Assembly (NCBI GenBank): GCA_964438865.1
Contig: CAYTMI010000001.1
Location: 1 to 64,000, forward strand
Reading direction: 5' to 3'
Source of the DNA: G016234445 sp964438865
Lineage (GTDB): Bacteria > Chloroflexota > Dehalococcoidia > Tepidiformales > Tepidiformaceae
Length of the DNA: 64,000 nt
Positions 8,244 through 15,149 of the stretch are shown piece after piece. A program made the position numbers and the translations under genes. The notes beneath the pieces were generated by a model, which did no database searches, had not been told where the DNA came from, and saw nothing but the letters and a program-made list of their open reading frames with translations. Every line of letters starts with the position of its first letter. Position 1 is the first letter of the stretch.

Positions 8244-9928
8244 ACGGGTCGCGCCTGCGGGGGCTGGGGCCGACAGCACTGCGGGTGCAGATCACCGCGG
8301 TGGTCGTGGCTGCGGCCTTGCTGGCTGGGCTATCTCTCGCCACGTTGAGCATGGTCCGCCAGAGCGCTCAGGCGTCATCGCGCGAGGCACAATCAGCGAT
8401 CCTCAGCACCGACATCCACCGGCGCGCGCTGGAGCTCCGGCTCGCCCTGCCGGCTGATGGGTCGAAGCTGTCGGCCGAACAGGCGCTGGTCGCGCGCGAC
8501 ATCCTCAATCACGCGGACGAAGGGGCGACGGAGTTGCACGAGGCCAACGGGACCGCCGCAACGCTCGACATCCTCGGCGCGGTAAAGGACGCCATTGCGG
8601 CACTCACCACCCACGCCGAGACTGGCTCAGCACTTACGCTGGACGAGTTCCGGCTTCGGGTGTCCGCATTCGAACGCGCGTCGAACGACCTGAGCCCCCA
8701 ACTCCAGGCCCAGGCGGCGGCCGACCAACGATTCCTCAACCGAACCTCAGACCTCGCCCAGGTCGGGATCGTGGCGGCTGTTCTGCTGACCTTCGTAGTC
8801 CTTGGGGCCACCACCTGGGTGGTCAGCCGGCGCCTCAAAACCGCGGTCCGGCGGGCCGAAGCCGAGACGGCCGCCCTCCAGGTCAGCACCGCATCGATGG
8901 CGCGGCGCAACAGCCAGTTCCAGGCGCTGTACCAGATCGTCGCGGAAGTGACCGAGACCCTGAGCCTGAAATACGTGGTCCAGACCACGATCCGCGAAGC
9001 CCGGCGGCTCGTTTCGGCCGATGTCGTGGTCCTCCGTCTCCTCCGCGGGAGCGAGCTTGAGGTGGCCGGGACCGCCCAGGACGTCGATGGCGACGTTGTG
9101 GGGCTGCGGACGATCCGTCTTGGCGACGGCCTCGTGGGCCGCGCGGCGAAGCGGGGGAAGTCGTTGCGCATGGGCACGGACGCAGAGGCGAACCTCTCCG
9201 AGGGCGAAGGGTTCCCCGGCGCCCAGTCCGGCGTCGTCGTGCCCCTCATCGTCGGGGCACGGGTCGTCGGGACGCTTGCCTGCTGGTCCCGCATCCCCGA
9301 CCTCTTCTCGGCCGAGGACGAACAGGTTCTTGAGATGATGGCATCGCAGGTGGCAACAGCCGTCGTCGCCGCCGACTCCCACGAGACCAGCGAACACGAA
9401 GCCCATCACGACCCGCTCACCGGGCTCCCCAACCGCCGCCAGTTGACCCGGGACACGCGCGAGCGTTTCGTTCCGGAGCTCGATCGCGGGGGGGCGCTGG
9501 CGGTCGCGATGGTCGACATCGACCATTTCAAGCGATTCAACGACGACTTCGGCCACAAGGTGGGCGACGTCACCCTCCAGCGCGTGGCGGAAGTGCTGCG
9601 AAGCGCGATCCGCGAAGGCGACGCGGTCTATCGCTACGGCGGCGAAGAGTTCACCATCGTCCTCCCCGCGACGGACCCGGAGGCCGTGCACCGGCTCCTG
9701 GAGCGCGTCCGCCTCGCCGTTGCCGCAACGTCGTTGACGGGCGAGAACATGGAACCTGTCGGGCCCGTGACCGTGTCCATGGGTGTCGCCTTCGCCCCCC
9801 GCGACGACGCTGATTTCGAGCGCCTGCTGAAGTACGCGGACTCGGCGCTGTACGAGGCAAAATCGGCAGGCCGCAACCGCGTGGAGGCCTACGCGCCCGC
9901 GGTCGCGCAACTCCCGGCGGCCGCATAG
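8240..9928 (+). CDS. Membrane diguanylate cyclase, GAF-GGDEF
   Basis: The 562-residue protein starts at GTG 8240, overlapping the lipoprotein stop. It has two membrane helices (about 13-34 and 174-195) around an extracytoplasmic sensor of some 140 residues. A cytoplasmic GAF domain follows (about 240-385), then a GGDEF domain opening with DPLTGLPNRR. The active-site motif is GGEEF (about 467-471) and the inhibitory I-site RxxD (REGD) lies exactly five residues before it. It should therefore make c-di-GMP from two GTP with product feedback. The signal is unknown; the coupled lipoprotein is a plausible input. Confidence 0.92.
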   Translation: MNGSRLRGLGPTALRVQITAVVVAAALLAGLSLATLSMVRQSAQASSREAQSAILSTDIHRRALELRLALPADGSKLSAEQALVARDILNHADEGATELHEANGTAATLDILGAVKDAIAALTTHAETGSALTLDEFRLRVSAFERASNDLSPQLQAQAAADQRFLNRTSDLAQVGIVAAVLLTFVVLGATTWVVSRRLKTAVRRAEAETAALQVSTASMARRNSQFQALYQIVAEVTETLSLKYVVQTTIREARRLVSADVVVLRLLRGSELEVAGTAQDVDGDVVGLRTIRLGDGLVGRAAKRGKSLRMGTDAEANLSEGEGFPGAQSGVVVPLIVGARVVGTLACWSRIPDLFSAEDEQVLEMMASQVATAVVAADSHETSEHEAHHDPLTGLPNRRQLTRDTRERFVPELDRGGALAVAMVDIDHFKRFNDDFGHKVGDVTLQRVAEVLRSAIREGDAVYRYGGEEFTIVLPATDPEAVHRLLERVRLAVAATSLTGENMEPVGPVTVSMGVAFAPRDDADFERLLKYADSALYEAKSAGRNRVEAYAPAVAQLPAAA

Positions 9929-9952
9929 GCCCGGCGCCTCCCCGCGCTCTCC

Positions 9953-10342
9953 TTAGACCGCCGCGACTGCCTCACCTTCGACGACTGACTCCCCGTCCTG
10001 ATTCACCGTGACGACCTTGATCGTCGCGAGGCCATCCTTGACCGCGGTCACCTCCGCTTTCGCGGTGAGCGTGTCGCCGGGCCAGACCTGCTTCGTGAAG
10101 CGGACACCGAACTTCTTCAGGGCGGTGGGGCCGAGCCAGTCGGTCAGCATCCGCCCGGTCAGCCCCATCGACAACATCCCGTGGGCGAACACGGTCGGGT
10201 AGCCGCCGAGTTTGCTGGCAAGACCGTCGTCGTGGTGGAGCGGGTTGAAGTCCCCGCTCGCGCCTGCGTACTTGACGATGTGGGTGCGCTGGATGTTTTC
10301 GACCACGACCGCTTCGTGGGTATCTCCGGCTTTCAACGTCAT
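9953..10342 (-). CDS. MaoC family dehydratase, C-terminal half type
   Basis: The 129-residue protein has the hot-dog hydratase-2 motif YAGASGDFNPLHHDD, with catalytic Asp and His, followed by VFAHGMLSMG. The start at ATG 10340-10342 is preceded by GGGGGA. It lies 10 bp downstream of a second MaoC-like gene carrying the N-terminal type domain. Such split pairs form a heterodimeric (R)-specific enoyl-CoA hydratase (compare HadAB-like or Rv0241-like enzymes). An in-frame extension to 10600 overlaps the partner and is rejected. Confidence 0.85.
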   Translation of the reverse strand: MTLKAGDTHEAVVVENIQRTHIVKYAGASGDFNPLHHDDGLASKLGGYPTVFAHGMLSMGLTGRMLTDWLGPTALKKFGVRFTKQVWPGDTLTAKAEVTAVKDGLATIKVVTVNQDGESVVEGEAVAAV

Positions 10343-10352
10343 CTTCTTCCCC

Positions 10353-10838
10353 CTACTGGTCCACGGCCCGTTCGGTTTGGACGCCGACGGAGGTTGCGGT
10401 GACGCAGAGGGCGCCGTCCTGGTTGCGATACTCGGTGATGCTTTCGCTGAAAATGAGCTTGCCACCGCGGCGCCCCTGCTTCTCCCAGCGGTTGCCCGGG
10501 CGGGTCGTGACCCAGAGGGTGTCGCCAGCGTGGATGGGGTGGTGGTACTCGTAGTGCTGCTCGGCGTGGAGGCCGCGGCCAAGCCCGCCACCGCCACCAC
10601 CCGGGGCCTCGCCGCGATGGGCCGGCGGCGGGCCCTTGCGCGGGCGGGTCATGTCGAGCGGGTAGTCGGGCTGCCAGTGGGCGCTGCACTGGACGAAGGT
10701 TGGCGGGACGACGATGCCGTCGGCGGCCTTCGTCGCGGGGTCGTTCGGGTCCGAGTATTCAGGGCGGATGTCCCCGAGCGACCGCGCGAACAGCATCACC
10801 TGGGTGCGGTCGACCGGAAATTCGAAGCCGTCGGGCAT
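10353..10838 (-). CDS. MaoC N-terminal type dehydratase subunit
   Basis: The 161-residue protein resembles the non-catalytic or substrate-binding hot-dog half (MaoC_dehydrat_N): RTQVMLFARSLGDIRPEYSD, then a Gly/Pro-rich loop, then the late strand pairs around YEYHHPIHAGDTLWV. The start is ATG 10836-10838, with TGGAGG 5 nt upstream. It is followed after 10 bp by the catalytic MaoC gene, and the two are probably cotranscribed as one hydratase. The loop with GEAPGGGGGGLGRG is unusually glycine-rich. Confidence 0.8.
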   Translation of the reverse strand: MPDGFEFPVDRTQVMLFARSLGDIRPEYSDPNDPATKAADGIVVPPTFVQCSAHWQPDYPLDMTRPRKGPPPAHRGEAPGGGGGGLGRGLHAEQHYEYHHPIHAGDTLWVTTRPGNRWEKQGRRGGKLIFSESITEYRNQDGALCVTATSVGVQTERAVDQ

Positions 10839-10941
10839 GGCAGCCTCCAAAGGGTGAGTAGCGAGGACGAAGTCTACGCGGTTTGGCGCCGGCGTCCACG
10901 TCACCAGCGGCCCCGGTGCTCCCGGGCGCCAACCCTGGTGA

Positions 10942-10947
10942 TACACT
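10942..10947 (+). promoter_or_regulatory. -10 hexamer TACACT before the RHH antitoxin
   Basis: TACACT ends 6 nt before ATG 10954, with no Shine-Dalgarno and no clear -35 box. A leaderless message is suggested. Confidence 0.35.
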
Positions 10948-10953
10948 GCATGC

Positions 10954-11253
10954 ATGGCGAGACTCACGATCACTCTTCCCGATGAGATGCACCGCGCGTT
11001 GAAGGCTCGGGCCGCGACCTGCGGCAAGAGCGTCGAGGAGTTCGTCGTGGAGCAGTTGCTCGAAGACGAGCGCGCCGATGCAAAACGGCAAGCCAGGAGC
11101 AGGGCCATCGCGATCCTCGAACAGGCCCGGGCCAATGCTGCCGCCGCGGAGCCGCAACTCACCGAAGACGAGCTGATGGAGTTCGCCGTAGCCGAGGTGC
11201 GTGCACTGCGCCGCGAGACCCAGGAGCGATCGGCTGCCGCTCGTCATCGTTGA
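10954..11253 (+). CDS. Ribbon-helix-helix antitoxin-like protein
   Basis: The 99-residue protein opens with LTITLPDEMHRALKARA and then KSVEEFVVEQLL, the strand and two helices of a CopG/FitA-type ribbon-helix-helix DNA-binding domain. A charged helical tail (about 45-99) would wrap the toxin. The following PIN-domain gene overlaps its end by about 50 bp in another frame, the normal layout of a VapBC-type operon. It is expected to neutralise the toxin and repress its own promoter. Confidence 0.8.
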   Translation: MARLTITLPDEMHRALKARAATCGKSVEEFVVEQLLEDERADAKRQARSRAIAILEQARANAAAAEPQLTEDELMEFAVAEVRALRRETQERSAAARHR

Positions 11254-11653
11254 CACCAACGTGCTGGTCAGCGGCACGGCCAACCGCTCCGTCTCGTCGC
11301 CATCGCGAATCGTCGACGCAGTACTGGATGGCACACTGGATGTGTTGGCGTCGACCCCGTTGCTGGAGGAATACGCCGAGGTGCTGCGGCGGCCCGCTCT
11401 TCGCCGCCGCGTGAACCTTGGTGACGACGAGATTGGCGACTACATCGACCTGCTGACGACCATCGCCACCATCGAGGAGCCGGTGGCAGCCGTCGAACGC
11501 TCTCCGGATCCCACGGACCAGCATCTTTGGGACCTGCTCGCGGCCGTTCCCGCGGCCATCCTGGTCACTGGCGACAAGGCACTCCTCGCCAGTGACCACT
11601 TCCCTGGGAGAATCCTCAGCCCCCGCCAGTTCGTCGAACGCGACTTGGCCTGA
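11201..11653 (+). CDS. PIN-domain ribonuclease toxin, VapC-like
   Basis: The 150-residue protein has a PIN fold of the COG1569 kind. It shows the first acid in VIVDTNVLVSGT, a central acid in TPLLEEYAEVL, and late acids in DPTDQHLWDL and VTGDKALL. The set should hold Mg or Mn for RNA cleavage. The start is uncertain: GTG 11201 gives a 53-bp overlap with the antitoxin, and a later CTG near 11231 would sit closer to the fold. Paired with the RHH protein, it forms a type II toxin-antitoxin module. Confidence 0.8.
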   Translation: MHCAARPRSDRLPLVIVDTNVLVSGTANRSVSSPSRIVDAVLDGTLDVLASTPLLEEYAEVLRRPALRRRVNLGDDEIGDYIDLLTTIATIEEPVAAVERSPDPTDQHLWDLLAAVPAAILVTGDKALLASDHFPGRILSPRQFVERDLA

Positions 11654-11662
11654 AGCTGCCAC

Positions 11663-12376
11663 TTACGCCTCGTCCGCCAACCGCTGACCAGCCGCCTCGA
11701 TTGCCTTCCGATGCAGCGCGATGAACTCCTGCCACCACGGTTCGAAGCGCGACGGGAGCAGTTGACCGGCCCCCTGGAGCGCGACGATGCGGTCCAGCTC
11801 CGCGTTGACCGCCGCCCCAAGGTCAGCAAGGGAGCCGTTGTTCTTGTAGCCCCAGTCGGTCCCGGGTTCGCGCTGTTCGAAGGGACGCATGCTCGCAAGG
11901 CGCTGCTTCGCTTCCTCCTCCGACATCCCGCGCGTCTCTCTCAGGCGGACCATCGCAACCTCGTCGTCGACGCCGATGAGCCAGGTCTGGTCACACCAGC
12001 GGGCATAGCCGGGCTCCATCAGGTTCACCGCCTCCATCACCGCCAGATCGTTTGCCCCGAGTCCGGCTCGCCAACGGTCGATCTCGCCCTTGATCGCGTC
12101 CGTGATCGAGCCCATCGCGGTGGTGAGCTTTGCCATCTCGGCCGGCTTGCCGAAGACCTTCGCGCCGAGGACCTTGCGGTCGACGTAGCCATCGGCGCCG
12201 ACGACCTCGGGCCCGAACGCAGCGACGACGCGGTCGAAGCCGGGCGTCCCGGGGTCGTAGAGCCGGTGGACCAGCCTGTCGGCGTCGCAGTGGACGGCGC
12301 CCCGCGCTTCCAGCAGTTGTCCGACGGTCGATTTCCCGGCCGCGATGGTGCCGGTGAGGCCGATGACGAGCGGCAT
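11663..12376 (-). CDS. coaE: Dephospho-CoA kinase
   Basis: The 237-residue protein starts with GLTGTIAAGKSTV, a P-loop at residues 7-16, followed by VHCDADRLVHRLYDPG, the substrate-binding acid of CoaE. It should phosphorylate the 3'-OH of dephospho-CoA, the last step of CoA synthesis. At 237 residues it is longer than typical CoaE (about 200), with extra C-terminal helices ending WQEFIALHRKAIE. The late part, with RETRGMSEEEAKQRLASM, matches the CoaE lid. It is convergent with the PIN toxin. With so many CoA enzymes nearby the location makes sense but is not an operon. Confidence 0.82.
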   Translation of the reverse strand: MPLVIGLTGTIAAGKSTVGQLLEARGAVHCDADRLVHRLYDPGTPGFDRVVAAFGPEVVGADGYVDRKVLGAKVFGKPAEMAKLTTAMGSITDAIKGEIDRWRAGLGANDLAVMEAVNLMEPGYARWCDQTWLIGVDDEVAMVRLRETRGMSEEEAKQRLASMRPFEQREPGTDWGYKNNGSLADLGAAVNAELDRIVALQGAGQLLPSRFEPWWQEFIALHRKAIEAAGQRLADEA

Positions 12377-12449
12377 GGGGCGTCCTCTGGGGGTTTGGGC
12401 GCGGTGTGCCGCGAGCGTTCATCTCCCGTCACACCGCCCTCGGCGCTGG

Positions 12450-13592
12450 CTAGGGCGCTTCGTTGGTCATGATGATGGTCCCCGCGGCGGCGAACATGCC
12501 GCCGACGCCGTGGGAGACGCTGATCTTCGCGCCCGGAACCTGGGCAGGGGCGCTCCCACGAAGCTGACGGACGCTCTCCTGGAGTGCGTACATGCCGTAC
12601 ATGCCCGAGTGCATGTAGCTCAGGCCGCCGCCGTTCGTGTTCAGGGGCAGCTTTCCGCCGGGGCGAGTGTTGCCTTCCCAGATGAACTGGGCAGCCTCGC
12701 CGCGCTTGCAGAAGCCGAGGTCTTCGAGGGCGTAGATGGGCAGGTGAGCAAAGGCGTCGTAGATCATCAGGTGGTCCACGTCGGCACGGGAGATGCCCGC
12801 CTCGTCGAAGGCCTTCTTGCCGCTGACGCGGAACGCCTTCGACGAGGTGAAGTCCTCCATCTGGCTGATCATCGGGGTCTCAGCGCTCTCGCCGGTGCCA
12901 AGGATGTAGACGGGCTTCGTCGGGAAGTCCTGCGCGCGGCTGGCCGAGGTGAGGATCAGGGCACCGCCGCCGTCGGTCACCAGGCAGCATTCGAGGAGGC
13001 GGAACGGGTAGGCGATCATCCGCGAATTGAGGACGTCGTCGACCGTAATCGGGTCGCGGAACGAAGCGCGGGGATTCATCCCCGCCCATTCGCGCTGGAC
13101 GACGGCCACCATGGCGAGCTGTTCGTGGGTGAGGCCGAGTTCCTTCATGTAGCGAAGCACGGGGATCGTGAACGTGCTCGGCGGGCCGCTGGCGCCGTAG
13201 GGGGCTTCGAACTGGCCCTGCAGGCTGGACGGCGAGGGGCCGAAGCGGCCGGCGCCGATCCGCGATCGCCCGCTTTCGCCGTGGGTCACGAGCACGGTTG
13301 TCGCGAGGCCTTCGTTGATCGCCGCCGCCGCGTGCCGCACGTGGAGCATGAACGAACAGCCGCCGACGGAGGTCCCGTCGACGTAGGTGGGAGTGATGCC
13401 AAGGTGGTGGGCGACGGCAACCGGCGACTCACCGGCCGTGGCGACGCCGTCGATGTCGGACGGCTTCAGGCCGCAGTCGGCCATCGCGTTGAGGGCAGCG
13501 TCCGCGTGGAGTTCGATGACGGACATGTCCGGGATGATGCCCATCTGGGTGGTCTCGGCGGCGCCGACGATAGCTACGCTCTTCGGCTTCAT
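12450..13592 (-). CDS. Thiolase-like protein (SCP2/lipid-transfer type)
   Basis: The 380-residue product has the thiolase fold with VAIVGAAETTQMG at the start, the acyl-accepting cysteine in TSVGGCSFML, and the C-terminal GGMFAAAGTI strand with SHGVGG. It belongs to the non-decarboxylating SCP2-thiolase/acetyl-CoA acetyltransferase group that works with a DUF35 OB-fold partner. That partner lies immediately upstream and overlaps by 4 bp (ATGA), so the two are translationally coupled. Such pairs act in side-chain beta-oxidation or aldol cleavage of steroid- and isoprenoid-like acyl-CoAs; the substrate here is unknown. Confidence 0.88.
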   Translation of the reverse strand: MKPKSVAIVGAAETTQMGIIPDMSVIELHADAALNAMADCGLKPSDIDGVATAGESPVAVAHHLGITPTYVDGTSVGGCSFMLHVRHAAAAINEGLATTVLVTHGESGRSRIGAGRFGPSPSSLQGQFEAPYGASGPPSTFTIPVLRYMKELGLTHEQLAMVAVVQREWAGMNPRASFRDPITVDDVLNSRMIAYPFRLLECCLVTDGGGALILTSASRAQDFPTKPVYILGTGESAETPMISQMEDFTSSKAFRVSGKKAFDEAGISRADVDHLMIYDAFAHLPIYALEDLGFCKRGEAAQFIWEGNTRPGGKLPLNTNGGGLSYMHSGMYGMYALQESVRQLRGSAPAQVPGAKISVSHGVGGMFAAAGTIIMTNEAP

Positions 13593-14011
13593 CGTTGCGC
13601 CCCCGCCGGCCGGAACTTGGGAAGGGAGATCGCTTCCGAGACGGCCTCAAAGACCACTTCCACGGGCATGTCGAGTTGCAAGGCCTCAGGCGTCTGGGGG
13701 CAGTCGACGATGTTGGTCATCATCTGGGGGCCTTCGTCGAGCTTCACCACGGCGATAGCGTAGGGCGCGTCCTGTTCGAACCCGGGCGCGGGACGATGGT
13801 TGATGACGTAGCTCCAGAGCTTGCCTCTGCCGCTCGCCTTGAACCAGGAAACGGAGCGGGAGGCGCACTTCGGGCAGAAGGGGCGGGGCGGGAAGATGAC
13901 GTTGCTGCAGGCGTCGCAGCGCTGAAGGCGAAGCTCGCCCGCCTTCGTGCCGTCCCAGAACGGTTGCGTCTCGGGAGTGGGCTGGGGGAGTGGTTTCCGA
14001 TAGTCGGCCAA
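13589..14011 (-). CDS. Zn-ribbon OB-fold protein (DUF35), thiolase partner
   Basis: The protein has an N-terminal zinc ribbon (RCDACSNVIFPPRPFCPKC) followed by an OB-fold (GKLWSYVINHRPAPGF). DUF35 proteins bind thiolases and hold the CoA end of the substrate. I place the start at TTG 14009-14011 because relatives start with a short ADYRKPLP-like segment; another TTG at 14059 would add 16 unlike residues. Both candidates are TTG. It overlaps the thiolase start by 4 bp. Confidence 0.82.
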   Translation of the reverse strand: MADYRKPLPQPTPETQPFWDGTKAGELRLQRCDACSNVIFPPRPFCPKCASRSVSWFKASGRGKLWSYVINHRPAPGFEQDAPYAIAVVKLDEGPQMMTNIVDCPQTPEALQLDMPVEVVFEAVSEAISLPKFRPAGAQR

Positions 14012-14172
14012 GAAGGTCCTGCCTTTGTGTGGAGTCCGGTCCCGGAGGTCCCGGCTCAAGATGCAAAATCAATATCTACCGTGAACGTGAGGGTAAGGCA
14101 AGTCGCGGGGCCGCGAGGTTGGGCCGGGCACGGCAACGCCCCGGCGGGTTCCACCGGGGCGCCGGTGCGGGC

Positions 14173-14195
14173 GGCCGGGGGATTAGTCCCCGGCC
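14173..14195. terminator. Hairpin over the universal stress protein stop
   Basis: An 8-bp perfect stem, ggccgggg and ccccggcc, has a 7-nt loop that contains the minus-strand stop codon at 14183-14185. There is no T run, so it is a terminator-like hairpin at best. The gap 14012-14182 also has a second G+C-rich stem near 14145-14170. Confidence 0.4.
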
Positions 14196-15028
14196 GGCAC
14201 CACAAGGAGGGGCCTGTCGATGTCGTGCATGACCCGGCCGGTGCTGCTCCCAAGGGCGAGGCGAGCGGCGAACCCGCGCCCGTGGGTGGTCATCACCACC
14301 AGGCTGGCGCCGACCTCCTTCGCCACCTGGGTGATTGCCGTTGCTGCCGCGCCCTGGATGGCGACGGTGCGTTCGCCTTCCTTCGCGATCCCGGCGAGGT
14401 ACTGCTTGACGCCTTCTTCCATGCCTTCGAGGAGTTCCGGCGAGTAGTAGGAGAATTCCACCCCCACCGGCGGCAGGGCGGTAAACGAACGCACGAGCGC
14501 GACCGGGAGGCCCAGCTTCGCGGCGAGGTCCCGGCCGGCGGCGAGCCCCTTCTCGGCGAGTTCGCTTCCGTCGAGGGCGACCAGCACGGGGCCGTCCTTC
14601 AGTTCGGCCGCGGAGCCGATCGCGCGGACGAGGAGGGCCGGTACCAGGGCTCCGCGCATCACCTTGTCGGCGACGCTGCCGATGACGGCGGCCTTGAAGC
14701 CGCCCCGGCCATGGGTGGACATGACGACCATCCGGGCCTTTTCGGCGAGGTCGAGGATGACGCGCGCGGGGGCGCCCCGGTGCAGGGCCGTGGTCTGCTC
14801 GATCCCGGCCGCGCCATGGTTCTGCGCGAGGTCGCGGGCGTAGGTGTCGAAGGCGCGGGTCGCAGCCTCCACGTCGGCCGCGGACTTTATCCCTTCGGCT
14901 TCATCGGCAACGTGCACGAACCGCAGCGGCGCACCCAGGGCGCGGGCCAGGCGGATGGCGGCCGGGACAGCGTTTTCGGCGTCCTTCGAACCGTCAAGGG
15001 GGACAAGGATCGGGGCGGAATCGGTCAC
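14183..15028 (-). CDS. Tandem universal stress protein (two UspA domains)
   Basis: The 281-residue protein contains two UspA domains, about 5-145 and 150-281. Each has the opening ILVPLDGS or VLVALDGS strand and the ATP-binding glycine motif STHGRGGFKAAVIGS or TTHGRGFAARLALGS. It probably binds ATP and acts in stress survival in the cytoplasm. The start is GTG 15026-15028 with AAGGAG at proper distance. It is a single gene between secA and the thiolase pair. Confidence 0.92.
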   Translation of the reverse strand: MTDSAPILVPLDGSKDAENAVPAAIRLARALGAPLRFVHVADEAEGIKSAADVEAATRAFDTYARDLAQNHGAAGIEQTTALHRGAPARVILDLAEKARMVVMSTHGRGGFKAAVIGSVADKVMRGALVPALLVRAIGSAAELKDGPVLVALDGSELAEKGLAAGRDLAAKLGLPVALVRSFTALPPVGVEFSYYSPELLEGMEEGVKQYLAGIAKEGERTVAIQGAAATAITQVAKEVGASLVVMTTHGRGFAARLALGSSTGRVMHDIDRPLLVVPAGD

Positions 15029-15149
15029 TGCTGGCTCCTTGCAGAGTCTCTCGTCTCAGGATGGTCCGGGCCCAGCATAAGGGGCAGGGCCATCCGGGTT
15101 CCAATCCGGGTACTAAAAGGCCCGGCGCCCACGCTGCTCCACGGCCCTG

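Noticed and set aside
9956..10600. Longer MaoC start overlapping the partner gene
   Set aside because: Extra residues are Ala/Ser/Thr-rich shadow sequence of the neighbour; ATG 10342 has a ribosome site.
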